64,000 bases of DNA. It comes from Streptomyces camelliae. GTDB lineage: Bacteria; Actinomycetota; Actinomycetes; Streptomycetales; Streptomycetaceae. Location of the stretch: positions 2,294,001-2,358,000 of the forward strand of contig NZ_CP115300.1 of assembly GCF_027625935.1 (NCBI RefSeq). Reading direction: 5' to 3'. The position numbers and the translations under genes are program-made. Shown here in pieces: positions 1-9,806 of this stretch. The stretch's first letter is position 1; each line of letters opens with the position of its first letter. The notes beneath the pieces were generated by a model that worked only from the letters and a program-made list of their open reading frames with translations, made no database searches and was not told the origin of the DNA.

Positions 1-1281
1 GAGCCCGCCGAGCAGCGCCGCCGCCACCGTCATCGTCAGGAACAGCAGCATGTCGTTGGCGAGCCCGATGTCGGGGACGACACTGCTCAGCAGCCAGGTC
101 AGCAGCGGCGGTCCGGCGATTCCGGCCAGCCATCCCCAGATGAGCCGGGCCCGGCCGAGCCGCGCGCCCCTGGCGGCGACGGGTAGTCCACGGCCCTTGC
201 CCACCTCGTCGTGCGTGATGAGGTGGACGTCGAGGTCGGGGCCGGAGTCCCGGGCGACCGTGGCGCCGACGCCGGGACCGAAGACGTACTGCCAGCTCCT
301 GCGGCGGGAGACGCCGAGGACGATCTGGGTGGCGTTCACACCGCGCGCGAAGTCCAGCAGAGCGGCCGGTATGTCGTCACCGACCACGTGGTGGAAGGTG
401 CCGCCCAGATCCTCCACCAAGGTGCGCTGGACGGCGAGTTCCTTCGGTGAGGCGGAGGTCAGGCCGTCGCTGCGAGATATGTAGACGGCCAGGACCTCGC
501 CGCCCGCGCCCTTCTCGGCCAGGCGTGCGGCCCGGCGGATGAGGGTGCGGCCCTCGGGGCCGCCGGTGAGCCCGACCACGATCCGCTCGCGCGAACCCCA
601 GATCTTGGAGACCCGGTGCTCGCTGCGGTAGGCGTTGAGGTACTCGTCGACCCGGTCGGCCACCCACAGCAGCGCCAACTCCCGCAGCGCGGTGAGGTTT
701 CCGGGGCGGAAGTAGTTGGACAGGGCCGCGTCGACCTTGTCCGGCTGGTAGATATTGCCGTGCGCCATCCGGCGGCGCAGGGCCTGCGGGGACATGTCGA
801 CCAGCTCGATCTGGTCGGCCCGCCGTACGACCTCGTCCGGGACGGTCTCCTGCTGCCGCACCCCGGTGATCGACTCCACGACATCGCCGAGTGACTCCAG
901 GTGCTGGATGTTGACCGTGGAGATGACGTCGATCCCGGCGGCGAGCAGTTCCTCCACGTCCTGCCAGCGCTTGGCGTTGCGCGAGCCGGGGACGTTGGTG
1001 TGCGGCAGCTCGTCCACGAGGGCCACCTGCGGACGGCGGGCGAGAACGGCGTCCACGTCCATCTCGGTGAAGACGCCGCCCCGGTACTCGATCTCCTTGC
1101 GCGGCACCTGCTCCAGGCCGTGCAGCATCACCTCGGTGCGCGACCGGCCGTGGTGCTCCACGAAGGCCACGACACAGTCGGTGCCCCGCTCCACTCGGCG
1201 GTGCGCCTCGGACAGCATCGCGTAGGTCTTGCCGACGCCGGGTGCCGCGCCGAGGTAGATCCGGAGCTTGCCGCGTGCCAT
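1..1281 (-). CDS. kdpD: Sensor histidine kinase KdpD, first copy (C-terminus outside window)
   Basis: The first 427 residues of a KdpD-type turgor/K+ sensor kinase; the frame is still open at base 1, so the DUF4118 membrane and kinase parts mostly lie outside. The KdpD domain opens with a P-loop (GAAPGVGKT, about residues 10-18), followed by the HGR and NIQHLES blocks. A Usp-like domain follows (GLTGGPEG, about residue 240), and the first membrane helix begins near residue 390. The ATG start lies 2 bases beyond the kdpE stop, so the two are co-transcribed and probably translationally coupled. Closest relative in the window is the complete kdpD at 7079-9574. Confidence 0.93.
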   Translation of the reverse strand, partial: MARGKLRIYLGAAPGVGKTYAMLSEAHRRVERGTDCVVAFVEHHGRSRTEVMLHGLEQVPRKEIEYRGGVFTEMDVDAVLARRPQVALVDELPHTNVPGSRNAKRWQDVEELLAAGIDVISTVNIQHLESLGDVVESITGVRQQETVPDEVVRRADQIELVDMSPQALRRRMAHGNIYQPDKVDAALSNYFRPGNLTALRELALLWVADRVDEYLNAYRSEHRVSKIWGSRERIVVGLTGGPEGRTLIRRAARLAEKGAGGEVLAVYISRSDGLTSASPKELAVQRTLVEDLGGTFHHVVGDDIPAALLDFARGVNATQIVLGVSRRRSWQYVFGPGVGATVARDSGPDLDVHLITHDEVGKGRGLPVAARGARLGRARLIWGWLAGIAGPPLLTWLLSSVVPDIGLANDMLLFLTMTVAAALLGGL

Positions 1282-1283
1282 GT

Positions 1284-1967
1284 TCACCCTTCGAAGCGGT
1301 AGCCCATGCCGGGCTCGGTGATGAGATAGCGGGGGTGGGAGGGGTCCGACTCCAGCTTGCGCCGCAGCTGGGCCATGTAGACGCGCAGGTAGTTGGTCTT
1401 GCTGCTCTGGGAGACGCCCCACACCTCCTGGAGCAGCTGCTTCTGGGTGATGAGCCGGCCGGGGTTCGTCACCAGTATCTCCAGCAGATGCCACTCGGTC
1501 GGGGTCAGCCGGACGTCCCGCCCGTCCCGTGCGGCCTTCTTGGCCAGCAGGTCGAGAGTGAAGTCCGCCGTCTCGACCAGCGTCGTCTCCGGGACGAGCG
1601 GGGTGTCCCCGGTGCGGCGGACGGCCGCTCGCAGCCGGGCCAGCAGCTCGTTCATGTTGAACGGCTTGGTGACGTAGTCGTCGGCGCCCGCGTCGAGGGC
1701 CGCCACCTTCTCGTCGGACGACTGACGTGCGGACAGGACCATGATCGGGACGCGGGTCCAGCCGCGCAGGGCCCTGATGACGTCGACGCCGTCCATGTCG
1801 GGCAGGCCGAGGTCGAGCAGGACCACGTCCGGTTGGCGGGCCGCCGCCAGCCGGAGCGCGGTGGCACCGTCGGAGGCGGCGTCGACGCCGTACTGGCGTG
1901 CCTGAAGGTTGATCACGAGGGCCCGTACGAGCTGCGGGTCGTCCTCCACCACGAGCACCCTGGTCAT
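1284..1967 (-). CDS. kdpE: Response regulator KdpE
   Basis: OmpR/PhoB-family regulator of the kdp operon, 227 aa. The receiver domain (1-120) has the acidic pair ED at 8-9, phosphoacceptor Asp52 in LLDLGLP and the conserved Lys in YVTKPF. The C-terminal winged helix (130-227) contains LTPTEWHLLEIL and the typical ending MGYRFEG. An AGGAGAGG ribosome site lies about 10 bases before the ATG. It is separated from kdpC by 94 bases containing a hairpin, so it may have its own promoter, and it runs directly into kdpD. It probably binds the repeated TTGACGG boxes found upstream of the kdp genes. Confidence 0.95.
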   Translation of the reverse strand: MTRVLVVEDDPQLVRALVINLQARQYGVDAASDGATALRLAAARQPDVVLLDLGLPDMDGVDVIRALRGWTRVPIMVLSARQSSDEKVAALDAGADDYVTKPFNMNELLARLRAAVRRTGDTPLVPETTLVETADFTLDLLAKKAARDGRDVRLTPTEWHLLEILVTNPGRLITQKQLLQEVWGVSQSSKTNYLRVYMAQLRRKLESDPSHPRYLITEPGMGYRFEG

Positions 1968-1996
1968 GGGTGTGTGCCTCTCCTGTCGTCATGACA

Positions 1997-2043
1997 GCGG
2001 GAGTCGACGGACCCGGGGTTTCCCCGCGGCCGCCGACTCCCGC
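1997..2043. terminator. Hairpin between kdpC and kdpE
   Basis: A 14-base stem with one mismatch (GCGGGAGTCGACGG at 1997-2010 against 2030-2043) and a 19-base loop lies just after the kdpC stop. There is no T-run, as usual in Streptomyces. It could terminate or attenuate kdpFABC before kdpED. Confidence 0.5.
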
Positions 2044-2061
2044 GCATGTCGCGTCATCCCG

Positions 2062-2685
2062 TCACTGCTTCGCCAGAAGGTCCTTGAGCGCGATGTTGAG
2101 CGCCAGGACGTTGACGTGCGGCTCACCCATGAATCCGAGAGTGCGGCCGTCGGTGTGCTCCTTGACCAGCTTCTGCACCTGGGCGACGGGCAGGCCGTTC
2201 GCCTTGGCCACGCGGCCCACCTGGATGTCGGCATAGGCCGGGGAGATGTCCGGGTCGATCGCGGAGGCGGAGCCGGTCACCGCGTCCTTGGGCACCTCGG
2301 ACTGGGGTACGCCGTTGAACTCGGCGACCTGCTTCTTCGCGTCCTTCACCATCTGCACCAGCTTGGGGTTACTGGCGCTGAGCTGGCCGGAACCGGTGGC
2401 CAACGGATCGTAGTTGCTGTTGGACGGCCGTCCCTGGAACCACTTCGGGTCCGGCTTGTCGGTGCCCTTGATGTTCCAGCTCTGGCCGATCAGCGAGGAG
2501 CCGACCTCCTTGCCGTCGACCTTGACCATCGAACCGTCGGCCTTGGTGTGGAAGGCCGCCTGACCGATGCCGGTGACGACGAGGGGATAGACGATGCCGG
2601 TCACGACGGTGAGGACGAGCAGCATGCGCAGGGCGGCCCACGTCATACGGCCGAAGTTCACAAAGGAGTTGTTCATGTCCTTCAC
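2062..2685 (-). CDS. kdpC: Potassium-transporting ATPase subunit KdpC
   Basis: Small stabilising subunit of the KdpFABC K+ pump, 207 aa. One N-terminal membrane helix (about residues 15-37, [21 protein letters not shown]) is followed by a periplasmic-type domain with the family blocks [22 protein letters not shown] and the C-terminal [13 protein letters not shown]. The start is GTG at 2685, overlapping the kdpB stop as GTGA; an internal Met three codons later has no better ribosome site. Length matches actinobacterial KdpC. Confidence 0.95.
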   Translation of the reverse strand: MKDMNNSFVNFGRMTWAALRMLLVLTVVTGIVYPLVVTGIGQAAFHTKADGSMVKVDGKEVGSSLIGQSWNIKGTDKPDPKWFQGRPSNSNYDPLATGSGQLSASNPKLVQMVKDAKKQVAEFNGVPQSEVPKDAVTGSASAIDPDISPAYADIQVGRVAKANGLPVAQVQKLVKEHTDGRTLGFMGEPHVNVLALNIALKDLLAKQ

Positions 2686-4826
2686 CCGATCCCGGGGATG
2701 AGCGAGATGAGCAGGTCGATGATCTTGATGCCGATGAACGGCGCGATCAGGCCGCCCAGACCGTAGATGCCGAGGTTCCTGCGGAGCATCTTGTCGGCGC
2801 TGACCGGCTTGTACTGCACGCCCTTCAGGGACAGCGGCACCAGCGCGACGATGATCAGCGCGTTGAAGATGACCGCGGAGAGGATCGCGGAGTTGGGCGA
2901 GGCCAGGTGCATGATGTTCAGCTTGTCCAGGCCCGGGTAGACCGCCGCGAACAGCGCCGGGATGATCGCGAAGTACTTCGCGACGTCGTTGGCGATGGAG
3001 AACGTCGTCAACGCGCCGCGCGTGATGAGGAGTTGCTTGCCGATCTCCACGATCTCGATCAGCTTGGTCGGGTTGGAGTCGAGGTCGACCATGTTGCCGG
3101 CCTCCTTGGCGGCCGACGTACCGGTGTTCATCGCCACGCCGACGTCCGCCTGGGCGAGCGCGGGCGCGTCGTTCGTACCGTCACCGGTCATCGCGACCAG
3201 CTTGCCGCCGGCCTGCTCCCGCTTGATGAGGGCCATCTTGTCCTCGGGGGTGGCCTCGGCGAGGAAGTCGTCGACGCCGGCCTCCTCGGCGATCGCCTTG
3301 GCGGTCAGCGGGTTGTCACCCGTGATCATGACCGTCTTGATGCCCATGCGGCGCAGCTCCTCGAACCGCTCCCGCATGCCCTCCTTGACGACGTCCTTCA
3401 GGTGGATGACACCCAGGACGCGGGCGCCGTCGGCATCCTCGACCGCGACCAGCAGCGGAGTGCCACCGGCCTGAGCGATGCGGTCGGTCAACTCCTGGGC
3501 ATCCTGGGCGACTTCGCCACCCTGCTCCCGCACCCAGGCCACGACCGAGGCGGTCGCACCCTTGCGGATCTTCCGGCCGTCCACGTCCACGCCCGACATG
3601 CGGGTCTGGGCGGTGAACTCGATCCACTCGGCACCGGCCAGCTCGCCCTGGTGCCGCTCGCGCAGCCCGTACTTCTCCTTCGCCAGTACGACGACGGAGC
3701 GGCCCTCGGGGGTCTCGTCGGCCAGCGAGGACAGCTGGGCCGCGTCCGCGAGCTCGGCCTCCGCCGTCCCGCGCACCGGCACGAACTCGGCGGCCTGACG
3801 GTTGCCGAGGGTGATGGTGCCGGTCTTGTCCAGCAGCAGGGTCGACACGTCACCGGCGGCCTCGACCGCACGCCCCGACATGGCGAGCACATTGCGCTGC
3901 ACCAGCCGGTCCATGCCCGCGATGCCGATCGCGGACAACAGGGCGCCGATCGTGGTCGGGATCAGACAGACCAGCAGGGCCACCAGCACGACCATGCTCA
4001 GCTTGGAGTGCGCGTAGTCGGCGAACGGCGGCAGGGTGGCCACCGCGAGCAGGAAGACGATCGTCAGCGAGGCGAGCAGGATGTTCAGCGCGATCTCGTT
4101 GGGCGTCTTCTGCCGGGCGGCGCCCTCGACCAGGTTGATCATCCGGTCGATGAAGGTCTCGCCGGGCTTCGTCGTGATCTTGATGACGATCCGGTCGGAC
4201 AGCACCTTCGTACCGCCGGTGACCGCGGACCGGTCACCGCCGGACTCCCGGATGACCGGAGCGGACTCGCCGGTGATGGCCGACTCGTCCACCGAGGCGA
4301 CACCCTCGACGACATCGCCGTCACCGGGGATGATGTCGCCGGCCTCGCAGACCACCAGGTCACCGATGGTCAGCTCGGTGCCGGGCACCTCCTCCTCGGA
4401 GGTGCCGTCCGCGAGCAGCCTGCGCGCGACGGTATCGGTCTTGGCCTTGCGCAGAGTGTCGGCCTGCGCCTTGCCGCGGCCCTCGGCGACCGCCTCCGCC
4501 AGATTGGCGAAGATCACCGTCAGCCACAGCCAGGCGCTGATCGTCCAGCCGAACCAGTCGCCCGGGTGCTGGAAGGAGAACACCGTGGTCAGGACGGAGC
4601 CGACGAGGACCACGAACATCACGGGGGACTTGACCATCACCCGTGGGTCGAGCTTGCGGAAGGCGTCGGGCAGTGACGTGACCAGTTGCTTGGGGTCGAA
4701 CAGGCCGCCGCCGACACGGCCTTCGGGAGCCTTGTGCCCGGTCGGCGCGTCCTGGTGGGGCGCGAGGGTGGGTGTGGACATGGAGTCCTGCTTCTCGGTC
4801 TCTGTCTTCGAGGTGTTGGTGGTCAT
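2682..4826 (-). CDS. kdpB: Potassium-transporting P-type ATPase subunit KdpB
   Basis: Catalytic P-type ATPase subunit, 714 aa. Visible are the actuator-loop TGES motif ([12 protein letters not shown]), the phosphorylation motif DKTGTIT with its Asp, the GDNPLTA block and the hinge [10 protein letters not shown], with membrane pairs before and after each cytoplasmic domain. The N-terminal 40 residues are a variable polar extension (Thr/Glu-rich). The frame is open far upstream, but the true start is the ATG at 4826, which shares one base with the kdpA stop (TGATG) and gives the family length. It couples ATP hydrolysis to K+ entry through KdpA. Confidence 0.96.
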   Translation of the reverse strand: MTTNTSKTETEKQDSMSTPTLAPHQDAPTGHKAPEGRVGGGLFDPKQLVTSLPDAFRKLDPRVMVKSPVMFVVLVGSVLTTVFSFQHPGDWFGWTISAWLWLTVIFANLAEAVAEGRGKAQADTLRKAKTDTVARRLLADGTSEEEVPGTELTIGDLVVCEAGDIIPGDGDVVEGVASVDESAITGESAPVIRESGGDRSAVTGGTKVLSDRIVIKITTKPGETFIDRMINLVEGAARQKTPNEIALNILLASLTIVFLLAVATLPPFADYAHSKLSMVVLVALLVCLIPTTIGALLSAIGIAGMDRLVQRNVLAMSGRAVEAAGDVSTLLLDKTGTITLGNRQAAEFVPVRGTAEAELADAAQLSSLADETPEGRSVVVLAKEKYGLRERHQGELAGAEWIEFTAQTRMSGVDVDGRKIRKGATASVVAWVREQGGEVAQDAQELTDRIAQAGGTPLLVAVEDADGARVLGVIHLKDVVKEGMRERFEELRRMGIKTVMITGDNPLTAKAIAEEAGVDDFLAEATPEDKMALIKREQAGGKLVAMTGDGTNDAPALAQADVGVAMNTGTSAAKEAGNMVDLDSNPTKLIEIVEIGKQLLITRGALTTFSIANDVAKYFAIIPALFAAVYPGLDKLNIMHLASPNSAILSAVIFNALIIVALVPLSLKGVQYKPVSADKMLRRNLGIYGLGGLIAPFIGIKIIDLLISLIPGIG

Positions 4827-6487
4827 CACGCCAACCCTTCGGCCAGCGGGCCCAGCGCGAGGGCCGGGAAGAACGTCAGACCGGTGATGATCAGGATCGC
4901 GCCCACCAGCAGGCCGGTGAACAGCGGCTTCTCGGTACGCAGGGTGCCCGCGGTGGCCGGGATCGGCTGCTGCTCGGCGAGCGAGCCGGCCAGCGCCAGC
5001 ACGAACACCATGGGCACGAACCGGCCGAGCAGCATGCACAGGCCGAGCATCGTGTTGTGGTACTCGGTGTTCGCGGCGAATCCGGCGAACGCGGAGCCGT
5101 TGTTGTTGGACGCGGACGTGTAGGCGTACAGCACCTCGGAGAAGCCGTGCGCGCCGGAGTTCAGCATCGCCGACTGCCCCTTGCCCAGTGCCATCGCCAG
5201 CGCCGTGCCGATCAGCACCAGGGCCGGAGTGACCAGGATGTAGGCGGCGGCCAGCTTCATCTCGCGGGCGCCGATCTTCTTGCCCAGGTATTCGGGCGTA
5301 CGACCCACCATCAGACCGGCGATGAACACGGCGATGATCGCCATGATCAGCATGCCGTAGAGGCCGGAGCCGGTGCCGCCGGGCGCGATCTCGCCCAGCA
5401 TCATGCCGAGCAGCAGCACACCGCCGGACAGTCCGCCGAAGGAGTCGTGGAAGGCGTCCACCGAACCGGTGGAGGTCATCGTGGTCGACACGGCGAAGGC
5501 CGATGAGTTGCCCTCGCCGAACCGCTGCTCCTTGCCCTCCATCGCGCCGCCCGCCAGCTGCGAGGCGGTGCCCGGGTGGGCGTACTCCAGCCAGGTCACG
5601 GCGACCACGGCGAGGAACCAGATGATGCCCATCGCGGCGAGGATCGCGTAGCCCTGCTTGACCGAGCCGACCATCTTGCCGAAGGTGCGCGGCAGCGAGA
5701 ACGGGATCACCAACAGCAGGAAGATCTCCAGCCAGTTGGTGAAGCCGTTGGGGTTCTCGAAGGGGTGCGCGCTGTTGGCGTTGAAGAAGCCACCGCCGTT
5801 GGTGCCCAGGTCCTTGATGGCCTCCTGCGACGCCACCGCGCCGGGGCTGATGGCCTGCTTCTGACCGGTGAGGGTGGTGACGTGGTGGATGTCGCCGAAG
5901 TTCTGGATGGCACCGCAGGCGATCAGGACCACGGCCGCGATCACGGAGAGCGGGACCAGGATCCGGATGATGCAGCGCACCAGGTCGGCCCAGAAGTTGC
6001 CCAGGTCGCCGGTGCGGGACCGGGCGAAGCCGCGCACCAGCGCGACCGCGACCGCGATACCGACGGCCGCCGACACGAAGTTCTGCACGGCCAGACCCAT
6101 CGTCTGGGTGACGTGGCTCATCGCCACCTCGCCCGAGTACGACTGCCAGTTCGTGTTGGACACGAAGGAGGCGGCCGTGTTGAACGCCTGGTCCGGGCTG
6201 ATCGGCTTGAAACCGAGCGACAGCGGCAGCTTGTCCTGCACCCGCTGGAGCAGGTACAGGAACAGCACGCTGACGGCGGAGAAGAAGAGCACCCCGCGCA
6301 GATAGGCCGGCCAGCGCATCTCGGCATCGGGGTCGGCTCCCACGGAGTGGTATATCCACCGCTCGACGCGCAGGTGCTTCTTGGACTGGAAGACGGCGGC
6401 CATGTAGTCGCCGAGGGGACGGTGCACCAACGCGAGCGCGCCGATCAGCGCGGTCACGAAGAGCACGTCAGCAAGTACGGGACCCAT
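4826..6487 (-). CDS. kdpA: Potassium-transporting ATPase subunit KdpA
   Basis: Channel-like K+-translocating subunit, 553 aa, of the Trk/Ktr/HKT superfamily. About ten membrane helices are visible, with the KdpA selectivity-region blocks [34 protein letters not shown] and [10 protein letters not shown]. The ATG at 6487 follows the kdpF stop by 8 bases. It is the second long gene in the kdpFABC order and lacks any frame damage. Confidence 0.96.
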   Translation of the reverse strand: MGPVLADVLFVTALIGALALVHRPLGDYMAAVFQSKKHLRVERWIYHSVGADPDAEMRWPAYLRGVLFFSAVSVLFLYLLQRVQDKLPLSLGFKPISPDQAFNTAASFVSNTNWQSYSGEVAMSHVTQTMGLAVQNFVSAAVGIAVAVALVRGFARSRTGDLGNFWADLVRCIIRILVPLSVIAAVVLIACGAIQNFGDIHHVTTLTGQKQAISPGAVASQEAIKDLGTNGGGFFNANSAHPFENPNGFTNWLEIFLLLVIPFSLPRTFGKMVGSVKQGYAILAAMGIIWFLAVVAVTWLEYAHPGTASQLAGGAMEGKEQRFGEGNSSAFAVSTTMTSTGSVDAFHDSFGGLSGGVLLLGMMLGEIAPGGTGSGLYGMLIMAIIAVFIAGLMVGRTPEYLGKKIGAREMKLAAAYILVTPALVLIGTALAMALGKGQSAMLNSGAHGFSEVLYAYTSASNNNGSAFAGFAANTEYHNTMLGLCMLLGRFVPMVFVLALAGSLAEQQPIPATAGTLRTEKPLFTGLLVGAILIITGLTFFPALALGPLAEGLA

Positions 6488-6495
6488 GTCTGCGC

Positions 6496-6585
6496 TCAGA
6501 ACCTCTCCGGGAAGATCAGGGCGAGGACGAGGTAACCCAGCAGGGCGACGGCCACGACCAGGCCGACGATGTTCTCGGCGGTCAC
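6496..6585 (-). CDS. kdpF: KdpF small subunit
   Basis: A 29-aa single-helix peptide starting with GTG ([19 protein letters not shown]...) and ending LIFPERF, which is the typical KdpF tail. KdpF is a lipid-like stabiliser of the KdpABC complex. The GTG overlaps the stop of the upstream 27-aa reading frame as GTGA, and kdpA begins 8 bases after its stop, so all three are coupled. Confidence 0.9.
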   Translation of the reverse strand: MTAENIVGLVVAVALLGYLVLALIFPERF

Positions 6586-6665
6586 AGCTTCGTCACCCCC
6601 CGGGCGACGAGAGCCACCAGCGCGAAGACCGCGACCATGATGGCGACGAAGGCCAGATCGGCCAT
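6582..6665 (-). CDS. 27-aa predicted membrane peptide upstream of kdpF
   Basis: A short frame, [20 protein letters not shown] followed by ARGVTKL, forming one hydrophobic helix and a short basic tail. Its ATG is preceded by a CAGGAG-like ribosome site (minus strand CTTCAGGAGTCAACG) and its TGA overlaps the kdpF GTG in the 4-base GTGA arrangement. The coupling and clean membrane character argue that it is translated. It resembles KdpF in size but lacks the PERF tail. I infer a helper subunit or regulator of the pump; no function is known to me. Confidence 0.75.
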   Translation of the reverse strand: MADLAFVAIMVAVFALVALVARGVTKL

Positions 6666-6742
6666 CGTTGACTCCTGAAGAGGTTCGGTTGTGGAACATG
6701 GACGCTTAGAGGAAACCGCCTCTCTGGCCGGATCCGGTCACC

Positions 6743-6795
6743 CGTTGACGGCCCCCTTACGGCCGCGCCCACGGCTTTGACGGAACTCTTACGGC
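6743..6795 (-). promoter_or_regulatory. Two KdpE-box candidates upstream of the kdp operon
   Basis: Two direct-repeat pairs 32 bases apart: TTGACGG at 6745 with CTTACGG at 6756, and TTGACGG at 6777 with CTTACGG at 6788. Each pair has an 11-base period, as expected for OmpR/PhoB-family dimers. They lie about 80-130 bases upstream of the first reading frame of the kdp operon, the usual place for activator sites. Confidence 0.65.
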
Positions 6796-7078
6796 TGGTG
6801 ATCCATACCGGTCGGTGACCGCAGTCCGCGTCATGAGGATGTCCAGCCGCCCGGTGTCCAGCGCGGCCTCCGTCTGGTCGGCCAGGGTCCGGCGGGCGTC
6901 CCATGCGGGTGCCGTACTCGAAGCGGCAGGCGCGCAGGCCGAGCAGGTCGGTCAACTCCGTGCGGACCTGCGGGCGCGAGCCGCGAGCCGCGACACGATC
7001 ACGCCGACGACCGGCAGCAGCACCGCGGTCTCGATGTCCGCCGAGGCATTGATGTCGAAGGGGCGGCCGGGCCGGCCG
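6790..7078 (-). pseudogene. Frameshifted remnant of a DUF4118 membrane protein
   Basis: Three consecutive minus-strand pieces in different frames look like one decayed gene. The first reads FDINASADIETAVLLPVVGV then IVSRLAARARR (a DUF4118 helix). The second reads ELTDLLGLRACRFEYGT, a sequence type that follows DUF4118 in Streptomyces. The third reads LADQTEAALDTGRLDILMT. At least two shifts are needed to join them and no start is visible. It directly follows the stop of the complete kdpD, which also carries DUF4118, so it may be the leftover of a neighbouring gene in the same family. Confidence 0.5.
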
Positions 7079-9574
7079 TCAGGGCCGGCCGGGCCCTGAG
7101 GGGCCAGGCTCGACCCCTACGGCCTGCTCCGCGAACGGCAGCGAGACGACCATGGTCAGGCCGCCGCCAGGGGTGTCCTCGGGGCCGAGGCTGCCGTTCA
7201 TCGCCTCGGTCAGGCCCCGGGCGAGGGCCAGGCCGAGACCGAGTCCGGTGGTGTTGTCGCTGTCACCGAGCCGCTGGAACGGCTCGAAGATCCGCTCCCG
7301 ATCGGTCTGCGGCAGTCCCGGCCCCCGGTCCACGACCCGCAGCTCCACCCGGCCCGCCAGGGCACTGGCAGTGACCACGACCTTCTGTCCCGGCGGGGTG
7401 TGGCGGGCGGCGTTGCCGACCAGGTTGGCGATCACCCGCTCCAGCAGCGGCGGGTCGGCCAGCACGGCCGGGATGTCCTCCACGTCCGTCACCTCGACCC
7501 CCGGGATGTCGGTGAGCGCCGTGGGCAGGACCTCGTCCAGGGAGGTCGGGCGCAGGTTCAGGGTGAGGGCGCCGGCCTCCAGACGGCTGAGGTCGAGCAG
7601 GTTCTCCACCAGGCGGTTCAGCTTGGCCATGGACTCGTCGGCCGTGGCGAGAAGCTCGTCGCGGTCCTCGGGCGAGAACTCGACGTCGCGGCTGCGCAGC
7701 GAGCCGACGGCGGCCCAGCCGGCGGCCAGCGGGGTGCGCAGGTCGTGGCCGACGGCCCGCAGCAGAGCTGTGCGCAGCCGGTCGGCGGCCTTCACCGGCT
7801 CCACCTCGGCCGCCGCCTCGGCCAGCCGGGCCCGCTCCACCGCCGAGCCGACGTGCGCGGCGAACGCGGCCAGCACCCGCCGCTCGGAGGAGGAGAGGGT
7901 ACGGCCGCGCAACACCAGGTACGCACCCGGACCGGCCGGTACGAAGGTGGCGCCGTCGGTGTCCGGTGGCTCGTCCGCCAGTTCCGCCGACTCCATGCCG
8001 AAGGTCTCGCGGGTCCGCTCCAGCAGGGCTGGAATGGTCGCCTCGCCGCGCACGATGGTGCCGGCCAGCGAGGACATGGTCTCGGCCTCGGCGGTGGCAC
8101 GGGCCGAGCGCCGGGACAGCCGCAGCGAGCGGTCCACGACCCCGGCCACGGTCGCCGCGACGACCGCGAACACGGAAGGCGCCAGAACGGCGTTGGCGTC
8201 CTTCAGGGCGAAGGAGCCGATGGGCGGGATGAACCAGTAGTTCAGCAGCAGTGACGCCGTCACCGAGGCGACCACTGCGGAGGCGACCCCACCTATGCAC
8301 GCCACACCGACCACGGCCAGCAGGAACAACAGCGCCTCGCTGGTCAGGTCCAGCGTGCCGCGCACCTGGGCGAGCACGGCCGTGAGCAGCACGGGCAGCA
8401 CCAGCCCGGCCACGGGGCCGGCGATCAGCCGGGCCCTGGACAAGGTGCGGCGCCGGGAGGGCAGGAGGGTGCCGCGTCCGGCCCGTTCGTGGGTGACACG
8501 GTGGACGTCGATGTCGCCGGACAGCTCGGTCACGGTCTCGCCCGTGCCGGGTCCGGTCAGGAAACGCTGCAGCCGGCCGCGGCGGCTGGTGCCGAGGACG
8601 AGCTGGGTGGCGTTCCCGGCACGGGCGAACTCCACCAGGGTGGCGGACACATCCTCGCCGATGACCGAGTGGTAGCTGCCGCCGAGGTCCTCCACCAGCC
8701 GGCGCTGCCGGGCGAGGGAGGCAGCCGAGACCCCGTCGGCCAGGCCGTCGCTGCGGGCCACGTGCACCGCGAGCAGGTCCCCGCCGGCCGACCGGGCGGC
8801 GATCCGCGCCGCCCGCCGGATCAGCGTGTCGCCCTCGGGCCCTCCGGTCAGGGCGACGACCACCCGTTCCCGGGTCTCCCACACCCCGCCGATGCCGTGC
8901 TGCGAGCGGTACTCCTGCAGCGCCTCGTCCACCCGGTCGGCCACCCACAGCAGGGCCAGCTGTCGCAGAGCGGTGAGATTGCCCGGCCGGAAGTAGTTGG
9001 CGAGAGCCGCGTCGACCTTCTCGGGCGGGTAGATGTTGCCGTGCGCCATGCGGCGGCGCAGCCCCTCGGGGGGCATGTCCACCAGCTCGATCTGCCAGGC
9101 CCGGCGTACGACCTCGTCGGGGACCGTCTCGTGCTGCGGGACGTCGGTGATCTTCTCGACGACGTCGTTGAGTGACTCCAGGTGCTGGATGTTCAGCGCG
9201 GTGATCACATCGATGCCGACGGCGAGCAGGGCGTCGATGTCCTGCCACCGCTTGGCGTTGCGTCCGTCCCCGGGGACGTTGGTGTGCGCGAACTCGTCGA
9301 CGATCGCCACCTGGGGGCGCCGGGCGAGCACCGCGGCCAGGTCCATCTCCTCGAAGCCGCCGCCGCGGTACCTGCAGGAGGCACGCGGGACGGCCTCAAG
9401 GCCGTCGAGCATCGCCTCCGTGTGCGGCCGTCCGTGGCACTCCACGAAGCCGACCACCACGTCTGCCCCGCGCGCGGCACGGCGGCGCCCCTCGTCGAGC
9501 ATCCGGTAGGTCTTGCCGACCCCTGGGGCCGCGCCGAGGTAGACCTTCAGTCGTCCGGGCCGTACGTCACTCAT
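7079..9574 (-). CDS. kdpD: Sensor histidine kinase KdpD, second complete copy
   Basis: Full-length KdpD, 831 aa. Order of domains: KdpD domain with P-loop GAAPGVGKT (residues 13-21), Usp-like domain (about 240-370), four-helix DUF4118 membrane block (about 385-490), GAF-like linker, then kinase with H-box AVGHDLRTPLAAG, N-box NLVGNAARHT, G1 DRGPGLP and G2 GLGLGLALARG. Every catalytic motif is intact. No response regulator gene adjoins it, so it may signal through the KdpE encoded at 1284-1967 or through a distant partner. A KdpE-box-like repeat lies upstream at 9701-9718. It is clearly paralogous to the left-edge copy. Confidence 0.95.
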   Translation of the reverse strand: MSDVRPGRLKVYLGAAPGVGKTYRMLDEGRRRAARGADVVVGFVECHGRPHTEAMLDGLEAVPRASCRYRGGGFEEMDLAAVLARRPQVAIVDEFAHTNVPGDGRNAKRWQDIDALLAVGIDVITALNIQHLESLNDVVEKITDVPQHETVPDEVVRRAWQIELVDMPPEGLRRRMAHGNIYPPEKVDAALANYFRPGNLTALRQLALLWVADRVDEALQEYRSQHGIGGVWETRERVVVALTGGPEGDTLIRRAARIAARSAGGDLLAVHVARSDGLADGVSAASLARQRRLVEDLGGSYHSVIGEDVSATLVEFARAGNATQLVLGTSRRGRLQRFLTGPGTGETVTELSGDIDVHRVTHERAGRGTLLPSRRRTLSRARLIAGPVAGLVLPVLLTAVLAQVRGTLDLTSEALLFLLAVVGVACIGGVASAVVASVTASLLLNYWFIPPIGSFALKDANAVLAPSVFAVVAATVAGVVDRSLRLSRRSARATAEAETMSSLAGTIVRGEATIPALLERTRETFGMESAELADEPPDTDGATFVPAGPGAYLVLRGRTLSSSERRVLAAFAAHVGSAVERARLAEAAAEVEPVKAADRLRTALLRAVGHDLRTPLAAGWAAVGSLRSRDVEFSPEDRDELLATADESMAKLNRLVENLLDLSRLEAGALTLNLRPTSLDEVLPTALTDIPGVEVTDVEDIPAVLADPPLLERVIANLVGNAARHTPPGQKVVVTASALAGRVELRVVDRGPGLPQTDRERIFEPFQRLGDSDNTTGLGLGLALARGLTEAMNGSLGPEDTPGGGLTMVVSLPFAEQAVGVEPGPSGPGRP

Positions 9575-9610
9575 CGCCGCCGATGCGCTCCGCTCACTGG
9601 ATCAACTCCC

Positions 9611-9664
9611 CCATGATGAAAGGGGCTGCTCCTGAGGAAGCCCCTCCCAGAACCGTGCGGGACA
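9611..9664 (-). other. Possible 3'-end remnant of a group II intron
   Basis: Read on the minus strand, CCGCACGGTTCTGGGAGGGG followed by a hairpin (AGGGGCT paired with AGCCCCT at 9621-9645) resembles the second strand of domain V and then domain VI of bacterial group II introns. The first strand of domain V and any reverse transcriptase are absent. This is recognition by memory of the motif only. Confidence 0.3.
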
Positions 9665-9700
9665 CGTCTTAGCGCTTCCTTGGCGCCGAACCCGGTCACC

Positions 9701-9718
9701 TTGACACCGGTCTGACGT
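9701..9718 (+). promoter_or_regulatory. KdpE-box candidate upstream of the second kdpD
   Basis: TTGACAC at 9701 and CTGACGT at 9712 form an 11-base-period direct repeat similar to the boxes at 6743-6795. It lies 127 bases upstream of the kdpD start, in the divergent gap. It is the most degenerate of the six copies. Confidence 0.45.
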
Positions 9719-9806
9719 GACCTGGACCGACAGGGTGAAGGCGGCGTGCCGGGAAGTCCGGTCGGCAGCCTTCGCGCGCGGGTGGCGCATTGCCGCCCCC
9801 TCCGGA

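Noticed and set aside
2907..4676. Long plus-strand open frame antisense to kdpB (589 codons)
   Set aside because: His/Asp/Val-rich composition typical of the complement of a high-GC gene; no family sequence, and kdpB on the other strand is certain.
4826..6359. Apparent 1225-codon fusion of the kdpA region with kdpB
   Set aside because: The upstream part is a different frame of kdpA; kdpB has its own coupled ATG at 4826.
6666..6790. c-di-AMP (ydaO-type) riboswitch before the kdp operon
   Set aside because: The leader is short and none of the expected conserved blocks was recognised.
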